DNA of 64,000 bases from Flagellimonas abyssi (GTDB lineage: Bacteria > Bacteroidota > Bacteroidia > Flavobacteriales > Flavobacteriaceae), in NCBI RefSeq assembly GCF_019457905.1, contig NZ_JAHZSV010000003.1, forward strand, positions 372,001 through 436,000, read 5' to 3'. This document shows, one piece after another, positions 53,801 through 63,990 of this stretch (the first letter of the stretch is position 1; the number at the start of each line of letters is the position of its first letter). The notes beneath the pieces were generated by a model. That model was not told the DNA's origin and made no database searches. It saw only the letters and a list, made by a program, of their open reading frames with translations. The position numbers and the translations under genes are program-made.

Positions 53801-54589
53801 TTATAGTTTTTTAATTTTTATGTTTCTGAACCAAATTGGACTTGAATGGTCCTGCAGGGCAATGTACCCAGTTTTGTATTTTCCATAATCAGGGGCGTTG
53901 TCCCATTTTCCCGATGCTTTTTTTGCATTCCATTCTTCTGACCAAGGGACAAATTCCAATAATTTTTTGCCATTGAGCCAGTGTTCCACCTTTTCGGGAG
54001 TGAACACGATTTTGGAGGAATTCCATTCACCGACCGGATTAAGGTTTTTTTGCGATTCATCGGCCGTGTGCATGGCATAATCGGCCCCTGTTTTTTGCCA
54101 GTCTTGCAGCAGTTCTGGGTGCTCTGCACCAAATTGAGAGTTGTACCCTGTAAGATCATGGATGTTCCCATAGTTTTCATCATCTATAATTTGATATTCC
54201 GGTGCAACCACGGGAGGACCATCATACCCTTCTTTTACATGATAAAAAATTCCGCTATTGGCTCCCTCAGGTATTCTCCATTCAAGGTAGAGTTCGAAAT
54301 TATCGAACTCTTCGGCTCCGTAAATAATATCCTTTCCACCGGTATAGTCCTGTTCCAGTCCCAGTTCGGTATCAAAAGTGAGGATACTGTCTCGTATGGT
54401 CCATCCAGGGGGCAGGGAGTCCATTCCGTACCCTCGCCAGCCTTCCAGACTGGAGCCATCAAAAAGATAGATCCATTCTAATTCTTCCTTTTCGGGCTCT
54501 GGGATTGCTGTTTCTTCTTTTTTGTTTGTTTGATTTTTGCAGGCGGTTATCGCCAGAATCAAAATGGCGACCTTTAAAAATTTAAGCAT
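53801..54589 (-). CDS. DUF1080 (3-keto-disaccharide hydrolase-like) lipoprotein
   Basis: 262 residues. Lipobox ILAITACKNQ (Cys about 17), then a concanavalin-like DUF1080 domain: WIYLFDGSSLEGWRGYGMDS, GKDIIYGAEEFDNFELYLEWRIPEGANSGIFYHVKEGYDG, EYQIIDDENYG and the C-terminal GYIALQDHSSPIWFRNIKIKKL. Some relatives hydrolyse 3-keto-glycosides produced by Gfo/Idh/MocA dehydrogenases, which fits the downstream neighbour. First gene of the minus-strand run 54589 to 50703. Confidence 0.93.
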   Translation of the reverse strand: MLKFLKVAILILAITACKNQTNKKEETAIPEPEKEELEWIYLFDGSSLEGWRGYGMDSLPPGWTIRDSILTFDTELGLEQDYTGGKDIIYGAEEFDNFELYLEWRIPEGANSGIFYHVKEGYDGPPVVAPEYQIIDDENYGNIHDLTGYNSQFGAEHPELLQDWQKTGADYAMHTADESQKNLNPVGEWNSSKIVFTPEKVEHWLNGKKLLEFVPWSEEWNAKKASGKWDNAPDYGKYKTGYIALQDHSSPIWFRNIKIKKL

Positions 54590-54695
54590 TGTTTAGTTTT
54601 AGGTTTAATAAGCTGGGTTAAAGTACAAAATATTGAACAACTTTTTTTGTGTCTTTTTCACTACATTTAAAGCCGACTAACTCAACACTTTAAAA

Positions 54696-57600
54696 ATGAA
54701 GACTTGCTTTTTCAAAATTGGTATGCTTTTGCTTGCCACCACATTATTTATTTCCCCTGCTCATTCTCAGCGCAGGAACAAGAAACAAAGTTCGCCCGAA
54801 TACCCTCAAGAACTTTACTCCAGTTTGGAATACCGATTGATCGGTCCTTTTCGAGGAGGACGCTCTGGCACAGTTGCCGGTGTACCTGGAGAACCTAACC
54901 TATATTATTTCGGTGCCACTGGTGGCGGAGTTTGGAGAACCAAAGATGGAGGCCGCACCTGGGAAAATATTTCCGACGGTTATTTTGGAGGAAGTATCGG
55001 TGCCGTTGAGGTAGCGCAAAGCGACCATAATGTAATTTATGTAGGTGGAGGTGAGCAGACCGTTCGCGGTAACGTGTCTTCAGGTTACGGTGTTTGGAAG
55101 ACCGAGGATGCCGGGAAAACATGGAAATCTTTGGGATTGGACAAAAGCCGTCATATTTCCAGAATGAGAATTCATCCCCAAGATCACAACATCGTGTACG
55201 CCGCCGTGATGGGCAATCTGTATAAACCTACTGAAGAGCGTGGTGTTTACAAGAGTACGGATGGTGGAGAGACTTGGAAAAAAGTGCTTTATGCCAATGA
55301 TATGGCAGGAGCTGTTGATCTTACTTTTGACCCCAACAACCCAAGAATTTTATATGCATCTACTTGGAGAATTGAACGTACACCCTACAGCTTGAATAGT
55401 GGAGGGGAAGGTTCTGCACTTTGGAAGAGTACTGATAGCGGTGAAACGTGGACCGAAATTTCCAATAACAAAGGCTTTGCAACCGATACATTGGGAATTA
55501 TTGGCGTGGCCGTATCTCCCAAAAACAGTAACAGGGTTTGGGCCATGGTGGAAAACAAGGAAAAAGGAGGATTGTATCGTTCCGAAGATGCAGGAAAAAC
55601 TTGGTCGCTGATCAATAGTGACAGAAGCCTAAGACAACGTGCTTGGTACTACACCAGAATTTATGCGGACACCAATGATGAGGATGTTGTATATGTGCTC
55701 AATGTAAGCTATCATAAAAGTACCGATGGAGGAAAAACGTTTGAATCTAACAATGCTCCCCACGGTGACCATCATGATTTATGGATAGCTCCAGAAGATT
55801 CCGATCGTATGATCATGGCAGATGACGGTGGAGCTCAAGTGAGTTACGATGGCGGAGAAACATGGAGTACCTATCACAACCAACCTACGGCACAATTTTA
55901 TAGGGTCACTACGGACAATGCTTTTCCATACCGTATTTATGTGGCGCAACAGGACAACTCTACCCTTAGAATCAATTATAGGAGTGATGATGGTTCCATA
56001 GGTGAGGATGATTGGGAAGAAACCGCTGGTGGTGAATCTGCCCATATTGCAGTGGACCCCGAGAATAACGACATTGTTTATGGGGGTAGTTACGGTGGTT
56101 TGTTGACACGTGTCAATCATGAGAAGAATACGGCAAGGGCCGTCAATGTATGGCCAGATAACCCCATGGGCCATGGTGCCGAAGGGATGAAGTACCGTTT
56201 TCAGTGGAACTTCCCCATCATGTTCAGTAAGCACGACCCTAATAAACTCTATACCTTCTCCAACCATGTGCATATGACCACTAATGAAGGTCAGAGTTGG
56301 GAACTGTTGAGTGGCGACCTCACCAGGAACGACCCCACAAAATTGGTGTCCAGTGGCGGACCCATTACACAGGATAATACGAGTGTGGAATATTACTGTA
56401 CCATTTTCGCGGCCAACGAAAGTCCATTGAAAGAAGGATTGCTTTGGGTCGGTAGTGATGATGGACTTATCCATGTGACCAAGGATGGAGGCCAAACATG
56501 GGAAAATGTAACTCCGCCGAGTATGCCAGAATGGAACATGATCAACAGTATCGAGCCTTCCACTTTTGATGAAGGTACTTGCTACGTCGCTGCAACGCGG
56601 TATAAACTAGGCGATTTTGCTCCGTACCTTTACAAGACCACCGATTATGGTAAAACTTGGACCAAAATCACCAACGGAATCGAAGATGAGCACTTTACCC
56701 GTGTGGTAAGGGAGGACCCGAAAAGAAAAGGATTGCTGTATGCAGGAACCGAAACGGGAATGTACATTTCTTTCAACGATGGTGCCGATTGGGAAAAATT
56801 CCAGTTGAACTTGCCCATAGTGCCTATCACCGATTTGGCCATTAAGGACAACAATTTGATCGTAGCCACCCAAGGTAGAAGCGTTTGGGTTATTGATGAC
56901 CTTACCGTACTTCATCAATTGGATGATGTGAAAAAATCGGCCGATGCCATTTTGTACAAACCAAGGGACAGCTATAGAACCAAAGGAAGAGCTTCAAGCA
57001 GACCATCAAAAACAGAAGGGGAAAACCTGCCGAATGGTGTAATCACCCATTTTTATTTAAAGGATTTCTCGGAAAAGGACAGTATTGCCCTGACCTACTC
57101 CAAAATGAATGGCGATACGTTGGAAACCTACAGCACTTACGCCAAGGAAAAGGACAAAAAACTGGAAGCTAAGAAAGGCGGGAACACCTATGTGTGGGAT
57201 ACCCGTGGCAAAGGTGCTGAAAGATTGGACGGCATGATTCTATGGTGGGCCAACTTAAATGGACCCAAAGCAGTACCTGGAACATACAAGGTCACGCTGA
57301 ACGTAAACGGTGAGACCCAGACCGAAAACTTTACCATTCTTCCCGATCCAAGGGCAGAGGTCACTGCGGCCGATATGCAGAAACAGTACGATTTCATCAC
57401 CGAGGTGAACGAGACCGTGGACAGGGCGCACCAATCCATCAAAAAGATTAGGACGATCAACGGCAAACTGGACGACTTCATCAAAAAGTATAAAGATGAT
57501 GAAGCTACGAAGGCCTTGGTAGAGAAAGCCAAAAAGATGAAGGAAGAATTCGGGTCCATTGAAAAGGAGCTCTATCAGACCAAGAACAGAAGTAATCAAG

Positions 57601-57830
57601 ACCCATTGAACTTCCCTATCAAATTGACCAACAAATTGGCGCATTTGAACAGCTTGGTTTCTATTGACGATTTCCCCCCAACAGAGCAGGACATTGCCGT
57701 GAAAAATGAAATTGGTGGTCAAATCAAAGAACAATTGGAAGCCTTTGATGCTTTGGTCGACAAGGAGATTTCAGCCTTCAACGAAGAATTTAATCAACTC
57801 AAATTGGATTATTTGAGCATCGAGGAATAG
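54696..57830 (+). CDS. Exported sortilin/VPS10-like BNR beta-propeller protein 1
   Basis: 1044 residues. Signal peptide about 1-24. About ten BNR/Asp-box motifs make two propellers: TKDGGRTWEN, TEDAGKTWK, STDGGETWK, STDSGETWT, SEDAGKTWS, STDGGKTFE, YDGGETWS, TNEGQSWE, TKDGGQTWE, TTDYGKTWT. A C-terminal domain (about 790-1044) contains a FlgD-like beta part (NGVITHFYLKDFSEKDSI, VPGTYKVTLNVNG) and a helical end. NCBI-style names call these glycosyl hydrolases, but no glycosidase site is evident. A terminator separates it from its paralogue. Confidence 0.9.
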   Translation: MKTCFFKIGMLLLATTLFISPAHSQRRNKKQSSPEYPQELYSSLEYRLIGPFRGGRSGTVAGVPGEPNLYYFGATGGGVWRTKDGGRTWENISDGYFGGSIGAVEVAQSDHNVIYVGGGEQTVRGNVSSGYGVWKTEDAGKTWKSLGLDKSRHISRMRIHPQDHNIVYAAVMGNLYKPTEERGVYKSTDGGETWKKVLYANDMAGAVDLTFDPNNPRILYASTWRIERTPYSLNSGGEGSALWKSTDSGETWTEISNNKGFATDTLGIIGVAVSPKNSNRVWAMVENKEKGGLYRSEDAGKTWSLINSDRSLRQRAWYYTRIYADTNDEDVVYVLNVSYHKSTDGGKTFESNNAPHGDHHDLWIAPEDSDRMIMADDGGAQVSYDGGETWSTYHNQPTAQFYRVTTDNAFPYRIYVAQQDNSTLRINYRSDDGSIGEDDWEETAGGESAHIAVDPENNDIVYGGSYGGLLTRVNHEKNTARAVNVWPDNPMGHGAEGMKYRFQWNFPIMFSKHDPNKLYTFSNHVHMTTNEGQSWELLSGDLTRNDPTKLVSSGGPITQDNTSVEYYCTIFAANESPLKEGLLWVGSDDGLIHVTKDGGQTWENVTPPSMPEWNMINSIEPSTFDEGTCYVAATRYKLGDFAPYLYKTTDYGKTWTKITNGIEDEHFTRVVREDPKRKGLLYAGTETGMYISFNDGADWEKFQLNLPIVPITDLAIKDNNLIVATQGRSVWVIDDLTVLHQLDDVKKSADAILYKPRDSYRTKGRASSRPSKTEGENLPNGVITHFYLKDFSEKDSIALTYSKMNGDTLETYSTYAKEKDKKLEAKKGGNTYVWDTRGKGAERLDGMILWWANLNGPKAVPGTYKVTLNVNGETQTENFTILPDPRAEVTAADMQKQYDFITEVNETVDRAHQSIKKIRTINGKLDDFIKKYKDDEATKALVEKAKKMKEEFGSIEKELYQTKNRSNQDPLNFPIKLTNKLAHLNSLVSIDDFPPTEQDIAVKNEIGGQIKEQLEAFDALVDKEISAFNEEFNQLKLDYLSIEE

Positions 57831-57837
57831 TAATACG

Positions 57838-57865
57838 GCCCCTATGTTTTTGCATAGGGGCTTTT
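57838..57865 (+). terminator. Rho-independent terminator between the two propeller genes
   Basis: GCCCCTATG-TTTTTG-CATAGGGGC: perfect 9-bp stem with a 6-base loop and a short TTTT tail, 7 bases after the stop at 57830. It suggests the two paralogues are at least partly uncoupled. Confidence 0.85.
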
Positions 57866-57907
57866 AGATTGTAGACCACCTACCAATAATACAAATCAAC
57901 CATCACA

Positions 57908-60900
57908 ATGAAAAGAGGATTTCTTTTTTTGCTGAGTGCAGTTTTTGGATCGCTCACTTTTGCACAGACCGCCAACGATTATTTTGAACCCATGAAATTT
58001 AGGAACATTGGTCCTTTTAGGGGTGGACGTTCCGTAACAGCGAGTGGCGTAGTGGGAGACCCTTTGACCTATTACATGGGTACAACGGGAGGTGGCCTTT
58101 GGAAGACCACCAATGCCGGAGGCCTTTGGGAAAACATTTCGGACGGTTTTTTTGAAATGGGCTCTGTGGGTGCTGTCGCTGTGTCCCAGTCCAATTCCAA
58201 TATTGTGTACTGTGGCATGGGCGAGCATGCCCCGAGGGGAGTAATGACCTCTTATGGTGATGGCATGTACAGATCCAACGACGCAGGAAAAACATGGATC
58301 AAGTTGGGCCTTGCAAAGACACAGCATATTTCGCGGATCATTATCCACCCGACCAATCCCGATATTGTCTACGTAGCTGCGCAAGGGGCATTGTACGCCC
58401 CAAATGAAGAACGAGGAGTGTATCGGTCCACGGACGGTGGAAAAACGTGGGAGAAGATTCTTTATGTAGACCAAGGTACGGGAGCAGCCGAACTTTCCAT
58501 GGATGCCAACAATCCATTGGTGTTGTACGCGGCCATGTGGGAGCATCAACGAAAACCAAATAAAGTGATCAGTGGCGGGCCTGGAAGCGGATTGTACAAA
58601 AGTACCGATGGCGGCAACACTTGGAAAGAAATGACCAAAGGGCTACCCGAAGAAAAAGGGAAAATGGCCATTGCGGTGAGCGCCGCCAATTCCAATAAGG
58701 TGTACGCATTGGTAGAAAGTGATTCCGATCAAGATAAAGGTGGCTTGTTCGTTTCCAATGATGCAGGGGATAGCTGGCACATGGTAAGTGGCGACAACCG
58801 TTTGGTACAGCGTGCTTGGTATTATATCGAAGTATTTGCCGACCCCAATGATGAAGATACCGTCTATGTGCTAAGTGCTTCCATGTTCCGTTCCGAAGAT
58901 GGCGGAAAAACATGGGAAACCATATCCGTTCCCCATGGCGATACCCACGACTTGTGGATCAACCCAAACAATTCCAAAAACATTCTTTTGGCAGATGATG
59001 GCGGTGCAACCATTTCCTTTGATTATGGGGAGAATTGGACGCTTCAGGACAATATGCCCACAGCCCAGTTTTACCGTATCAATACAGACAACTTGTTTCC
59101 CTATAACATTTACGGTGGACAGCAGGACAACACCTCGGTAAAGATTGCAAGTCTTTCTATGGGCCGATGGAGTATCAACCAAGAAGATTGGCATTATTCC
59201 GCAGGGGGCGAGAGCGCCTTTTTGGGTTTTGATCCCGATAATCCACGTTATGTGATGGGTGGAAGTTATTTGGGAACCATCGAACTGTTGGATATGGAAT
59301 CCAAAATGTCCAGCAACGTGATGGCGGCACCCATTCAATACTTGGGACACGATGCCCGCGATATGAAATATCTGTATAATTGGAACGCACCCATTATTTG
59401 GTCCAAGCATGAACCTGGAACATTTTATCACGGAGCACAACTGGTTTTGCGAACCAGGGACAATGGAGTGACTTGGGAAGAAATATCCCCTGACCTCACC
59501 AGAGATCAAGACGAACTGCAAGGAAAAGGTGGTGGTCCCTACACCAACGAAGCTGTTGGAGCCGAAAACTACGGTACCCTGGCCTATCTGATTGAATCAC
59601 CGCATGAAGCGGGCGTTTTGATCACGGGAAGTGATGATGGGTTGGTACACATCACTAAAAACGGAGGAGAATCATGGGAAGATATTACCCCGAAGGGCTT
59701 AAAGGAATGTTTGGTGAACGCCATTGAAGTATCGCCTCATGACCCAAGCACTATCTACATTGCCACCACCCGATATAAATTCAACGACTATACACCTGGA
59801 TTGTACAAAAGTACCGACTATGGAAAAAGTTGGACAAACATTAGCGAAGGAATTCCCTACGGAGCCTTTACCCGGGTGGTTCGGGAAGACCAAGAACAGA
59901 AAGGATTGTTATATGCAGGTACCGAGAAGGGTCTTTATGCATCGTGGAACAATGGCAAAACATGGGAGGCCCTGCAACTGAATTTACCCAAAACACCGAT
60001 TACCGACCTAAAAGTGCATCAAGGGGATTTGATCGTGGCAACATCGGGAAGGAGTTTTTGGATTTTGGACAACATCAACCTGCTTTCCCAATACAAGGGA
60101 AATACAGGTGAGTTGAAAATTTATAAGCCGGAAGAAGCCATTCATGGATATTGGGGAAGTCCGCTCAGCAGTAGTTCCAAAAGTGTGACAGGCACCAATC
60201 CATATGAAGGAGTTAACCCGGCCAATGGTATGGTGATATATTACAATCTTCCAAAGGAAATGGATTCGACCGAAGTGACCATGGAAATTCTGGACCAGGC
60301 GGGTAAATTGGTCCGTAGCTTTACCTCCAAGAAAGATGATAGTTATATTCCCCACAACGGCGGCGGTGCCCCGCCCAAACCAGTTTTGGGGACGGATAAA
60401 GGGCTTAATCGTTTTGTTTGGGATTTAAAAACTCCCATTGTCCCAGGCGTACCCGGGGTATATATCGAGGCGGACTTTTCAGGACATAAAGTGCCACCGG
60501 GCACATACACCATTAATTTGAAAGCAGGAGATAAAATGGTTTCCACAGTAGGCGCCATTGTTCCTACGCCGAATACCAACATGACAGAGGAGCGTTTTAA
60601 AGAGTATCATTCCATAATGATGGATTTTGAGAAGAAGTTGACGGATATGCACAACAAAGTGAACAAGTTGAAAGAAGTGCAAGGTCAGCTGGAGACCCTT
60701 TTGAAGGATTTGGACAATGAGGTGCTTAAAAAGGAAGGCCAAGCATTGCTGGATAAATTAAAGGAATGGGATGGCGAAATGGTCCAGCGTAAATCACAAG
60801 CGTATGATGATGTGGAGAACTTTCCCAACAAGTTTACCGCAGAATATCTGTTTGTGATGAACCATAGCAACAGCGCTTTACCACAGATCAATCAACCATC

Positions 60901-61033
60901 AAAGGATAGAAAAGCGGAGCTGGATGCACAATGGGTGGGATTAAAACGGCGTGCAGAAGCACTGATGAATTCAGAAATACCTAATTTTAACGCCAAACTT
61001 TGGGAGAATGGCATCGGCGCCATTCGAATGTAA
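57908..61033 (+). CDS. Exported sortilin/VPS10-like BNR beta-propeller protein 2
   Basis: 1041-residue paralogue of the preceding gene with the same layout: signal peptide (1-21, [13 protein letters not shown]), N-terminal [28 protein letters not shown] versus [26 protein letters not shown] in paralogue 1, and Asp boxes ([54 protein letters not shown]). The C-terminal domain has a [12 protein letters not shown] module and a helical tail. hemJ follows after 19 bases. Confidence 0.9.
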   Translation: MKRGFLFLLSAVFGSLTFAQTANDYFEPMKFRNIGPFRGGRSVTASGVVGDPLTYYMGTTGGGLWKTTNAGGLWENISDGFFEMGSVGAVAVSQSNSNIVYCGMGEHAPRGVMTSYGDGMYRSNDAGKTWIKLGLAKTQHISRIIIHPTNPDIVYVAAQGALYAPNEERGVYRSTDGGKTWEKILYVDQGTGAAELSMDANNPLVLYAAMWEHQRKPNKVISGGPGSGLYKSTDGGNTWKEMTKGLPEEKGKMAIAVSAANSNKVYALVESDSDQDKGGLFVSNDAGDSWHMVSGDNRLVQRAWYYIEVFADPNDEDTVYVLSASMFRSEDGGKTWETISVPHGDTHDLWINPNNSKNILLADDGGATISFDYGENWTLQDNMPTAQFYRINTDNLFPYNIYGGQQDNTSVKIASLSMGRWSINQEDWHYSAGGESAFLGFDPDNPRYVMGGSYLGTIELLDMESKMSSNVMAAPIQYLGHDARDMKYLYNWNAPIIWSKHEPGTFYHGAQLVLRTRDNGVTWEEISPDLTRDQDELQGKGGGPYTNEAVGAENYGTLAYLIESPHEAGVLITGSDDGLVHITKNGGESWEDITPKGLKECLVNAIEVSPHDPSTIYIATTRYKFNDYTPGLYKSTDYGKSWTNISEGIPYGAFTRVVREDQEQKGLLYAGTEKGLYASWNNGKTWEALQLNLPKTPITDLKVHQGDLIVATSGRSFWILDNINLLSQYKGNTGELKIYKPEEAIHGYWGSPLSSSSKSVTGTNPYEGVNPANGMVIYYNLPKEMDSTEVTMEILDQAGKLVRSFTSKKDDSYIPHNGGGAPPKPVLGTDKGLNRFVWDLKTPIVPGVPGVYIEADFSGHKVPPGTYTINLKAGDKMVSTVGAIVPTPNTNMTEERFKEYHSIMMDFEKKLTDMHNKVNKLKEVQGQLETLLKDLDNEVLKKEGQALLDKLKEWDGEMVQRKSQAYDDVENFPNKFTAEYLFVMNHSNSALPQINQPSKDRKAELDAQWVGLKRRAEALMNSEIPNFNAKLWENGIGAIRM

Positions 61034-61052
61034 CATCTAAAAAACAGGTCAA

Positions 61053-61598
61053 TTGTTGTATCCCTACATAAAATCGTTGCACCTCATATTTGTGGTGACC
61101 TGGTTTGCGGGTCTGTTCTACATTCCCAGGCTCTTTATTTATCATATTGAGGCTTGGCAAAAACCATCGCCCGACAAGGAGATATTGTCCGAACAACTCA
61201 AGTTGATGACAAAGCGGCTTTGGTATATCATCACTTGGCCATCGGCAATTTTGTGCACGCTTACGGCCATTTGGTTGTTGATTTTAATGCCAGCATGGTT
61301 GCAACAACCTTGGATGCATGTAAAATTGGCGTTTGTGCTACTGCTTTTTGTATATCATTTTAAATGCCATCAAATTTTTAAACAGCTACAGCGCGATGAG
61401 GTCAAATACACCTCAAAATTTATGCGGATATGGAACGAAGTGGCGACCATTATTCTTTTTGCCGTGGTCTTTTTGGTGGTACTAAAAAGTGCCTTTAATT
61501 GGATTTACGGCATAGTGGGCATGTTTGTACTTATGATTCTGTTGATGCTTGGCATTCGATGGTACAAAAAGGTGAGGGACCGTAATCCCAATGCGTAG
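61053..61598 (+). CDS. hemJ: Protoporphyrinogen IX oxidase HemJ
   Basis: 181-residue inner-membrane protein with four to five helices, from TTG at 61053 or 61056. HemJ oxidises protoporphyrinogen IX. The family signature is YIKSLHLIFVVTWFAGLFYIPRLFIYH with the heme-binding His in SLHL, then LWYIITWPSAILCTLTAIWLL, PWMHVKLAFVLLLFVYHFKCHQIFKQLQ and RIWNEVATIILFAVVFLVVLK. It completes the hemF-hemJ-hemH route. A 7-bp hairpin without T-run follows at 61599-61615. Confidence 0.94.
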   Translation: MLYPYIKSLHLIFVVTWFAGLFYIPRLFIYHIEAWQKPSPDKEILSEQLKLMTKRLWYIITWPSAILCTLTAIWLLILMPAWLQQPWMHVKLAFVLLLFVYHFKCHQIFKQLQRDEVKYTSKFMRIWNEVATIILFAVVFLVVLKSAFNWIYGIVGMFVLMILLMLGIRWYKKVRDRNPNA

Positions 61599-61686
61599 CA
61601 AATCCAACGGATTTGAACTTGGCTCCTGAATTTGCGCTTTGTTTGGCTCGATAATTGCTTAAATTTAATACCAAAATCAAGCGGGC

Positions 61687-63144
61687 TTGCTAAAAAAACT
61701 TTCCTTACGGTCAAGAATATTTATTTCCATGATCACCCTGGTGGTGCTGGCTTCTGTTCTTATTGCTGGGGTCACCGTTTATCAATATAAGGAGCAGGGA
61801 AACGATTATCACCAAGAAAGGTTGGAGCGAAAAGAAGAGCAGCTCATCAAGAGTATCAACTATACGCTAAAGGAAACCACTTATCCTGTTACCACCGAAA
61901 ATTTGCACTTGATTTTTAGCGAGGAGATCTATGAAATCGCGAACATTCAGAATGTAAATTTCAACATTTATGATCTTGAGGGCAATTTGATCAAAAATTC
62001 AAGGCCCAGTTTTGATTCGAATACCATTGCCACCTGTTTGGACGCCGAAGTGCTCAATTTTTTAAGGGAAAGCGGGGAAACCAAGTTTGTTGAGGAAAAG
62101 AGAGCCGCGGGGGACAACTATCAGGCCATCTATACGTATATCTACGACCTTAAATTTAAACCCATCGGTATATTGAACCTTCCTTATTTTGAGGACAATA
62201 CCTTCAATAATATGGAACTCAAGGAGTTTCTTTTTAGGCTGGCCATGGTCTATATTCTGATGCTGCTCGTGGCCATTGTTCTGGCTTATTTTATATCAAA
62301 ATATATTACACGTTCCCTTCAGACCATATCGGACAAGATGAATCGCACGAATCTGACCCGTCAGAACGAGAAAATCTATTTGGAAAGCCCTGGCGAAGAA
62401 ATTGGTAAACTGGTGGATTCCTATAACCGAATGATCGATGAGCTCGAGGAGAGCGCGGTGAAATTGGCACGTAGCGAACGTGAACAGGCTTGGCGCGAGA
62501 TGGCCAAGCAAGTGGCGCACGAAATCAAAAACCCGTTAACGCCCCTTCGTCTCACGGTCCAGAGTTTTGAGCGTAAGTTTGATCCCAGTGACCCCGATAT
62601 ACAGAAAAAGGTGAAGGAGTTTTCCAAGACCTTGATCCAACAAATCGATACCATGAGCAATATTGCCACGGCTTTTTCCAGTTTTGCGGACATGCCCGCC
62701 CAGCAAAATGAGACCTTGAATGTGGTTAAGGTGGTAAAATTGGCATTGGAGATCTTTAATGAAGACTATATTCATTTTATAGCCGATGAGGAAGAATTGG
62801 TGGCCAAATTGGACCGCACCCAATTGATTCGGGTAATTACGAATTTGGTCAAAAATGCCATTCAGGCCATTCCTGAAGTGGAATCTCCACGGATTTTGGT
62901 TACGGTGGCAACGGTGGGCGACCGGGTAAAGATTTCTGTTGCCGATAACGGACTGGGTATTCCAGATGAGAACAAACACCGGATTTTTGAGCCCAAGTTT
63001 ACTACCAAGTCCAGTGGAACTGGCTTAGGGTTGGGCATGGTAAAGAACATTGTGGAAAACTATGGAGGAACCATTACCTTTACTTCAAAAGTTGGGAAAG
63101 GCACCGTATTTACCATAGATTTTCCCAAGGAACAGAAGAAATAA
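61687..63144 (+). CDS. NtrY-like sensor histidine kinase
   Basis: 485 residues from a TTG at 61687. Transmembrane helix 1 (about 12-31), periplasmic sensor (about 32-180), helix 2 (about 186-207), HAMP (about 208-265, YITRSLQTISDKMNR). HisKA has phospho-acceptor His in AKQVAHEIKNPLTPLRLTVQ. HATPase: VITNLVKNAIQAI, VADNGLGIPDENKHRIFEPKFTTKSSGTGLGLGMVKNIVENYGG. No response regulator is adjacent in the window. Stimulus unknown. Confidence 0.92.
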   Translation: MLKKLSLRSRIFISMITLVVLASVLIAGVTVYQYKEQGNDYHQERLERKEEQLIKSINYTLKETTYPVTTENLHLIFSEEIYEIANIQNVNFNIYDLEGNLIKNSRPSFDSNTIATCLDAEVLNFLRESGETKFVEEKRAAGDNYQAIYTYIYDLKFKPIGILNLPYFEDNTFNNMELKEFLFRLAMVYILMLLVAIVLAYFISKYITRSLQTISDKMNRTNLTRQNEKIYLESPGEEIGKLVDSYNRMIDELEESAVKLARSEREQAWREMAKQVAHEIKNPLTPLRLTVQSFERKFDPSDPDIQKKVKEFSKTLIQQIDTMSNIATAFSSFADMPAQQNETLNVVKVVKLALEIFNEDYIHFIADEEELVAKLDRTQLIRVITNLVKNAIQAIPEVESPRILVTVATVGDRVKISVADNGLGIPDENKHRIFEPKFTTKSSGTGLGLGMVKNIVENYGGTITFTSKVGKGTVFTIDFPKEQKK

Positions 63145-63183
63145 CGGCAATTTGTACACTTGCCGCCCCAAATAGCGATTGAT

Positions 63184-63966
63184 ATGGATTATGAAAACAT
63201 TTACATTGAAGAAGAAAACAATTTGGCCACTATTACCATAAATAGGCCCAAAAAGCTCAATGCACTCAACAAAAGGACCATAGAAGAGTTACATGTAGCT
63301 TTCAAGGAATTGGATGAGGCCCCGGAAACCAAGGTGATCATTATTACGGGAAGCGGGGAAAAGGCTTTTGTGGCAGGTGCCGATATTTCTGAATTTGCCG
63401 ATTTCTCTGTAAAGGAGGGACGACAATTGGCGGCAACTGGACAACGGACCCTGTTCGATTTCGTTGAAAACCTGTCCACCCCCGTTATCGCTGCAATCAA
63501 TGGATTTGCATTGGGAGGCGGATTGGAACTGGCCATGGCATGCCATTTTAGGGTAGCCAGCAGTAATGCCAGAATGGGACTTCCGGAAGTATCCTTGGGT
63601 CTGGTTCCCGGATATGGAGGCACACAGCGCTTGCCACAGTTGGTGGGCAAGGGCAGGGCCATGGAAATGATCATGACCGCTGGGATGATAGATTCCGATA
63701 AGGCCTTTGGCTACGGACTGGTGAACCATGTAGTGGCCAGCGAGGAACTCCTGCCTTTTTGCATCAAAATAGCGAGCAGGATATCGAATAATTCCTCCGT
63801 TGCCATAAAACATGCAATAAAAGCGGTAAATGCTGGTTTTAGGTATGATGCTGATGGCTATTCGGCGGAAATTGATGCTTTTGGAACTTGCTTTGGGACC
63901 GACGATTTTAAAGAAGGTACCTCTGCATTTTTGGAAAAACGCAAAGCCGATTTCCCTGGATCTTGA
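63184..63966 (+). CDS. Enoyl-CoA hydratase/isomerase family protein
   Basis: 260 residues from the ATG at 63184 (a TTG at 63160 also in frame). Crotonase fold: ATITINRPKKLNALNKRTIEEL, the CoA oxyanion hole AFVAGADISEFADF and INGFALGGGLELAMACHFRVAS, and catalytic Glu in ARMGLPEVSLGLVPGYGGTQRLPQ. Both the Glu of GGLELA and of LPEVSLG are present, so hydratase activity is likely. Probably fatty-acid beta-oxidation or related. Confidence 0.93.
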   Translation: MDYENIYIEEENNLATITINRPKKLNALNKRTIEELHVAFKELDEAPETKVIIITGSGEKAFVAGADISEFADFSVKEGRQLAATGQRTLFDFVENLSTPVIAAINGFALGGGLELAMACHFRVASSNARMGLPEVSLGLVPGYGGTQRLPQLVGKGRAMEMIMTAGMIDSDKAFGYGLVNHVVASEELLPFCIKIASRISNNSSVAIKHAIKAVNAGFRYDADGYSAEIDAFGTCFGTDDFKEGTSAFLEKRKADFPGS

Positions 63967-63990
63967 CCATTGGCCTAACCAAGCCTAATC

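Noticed and set aside
55779-56495. 238-codon minus-strand frame opposite the first propeller gene, and 217 codons at 57896-58549 opposite the second
   Set aside because: Both mirror the Asp-box coding pattern and have no independent support.
54696-61033. Repeated TGGATGG-like DNA motifs considered as a tandem repeat or CRISPR
   Set aside because: They are codons of Asp-box motifs (S-x-D-x-G-x-T-W) at uneven spacing with no repeat-spacer structure and no cas genes.
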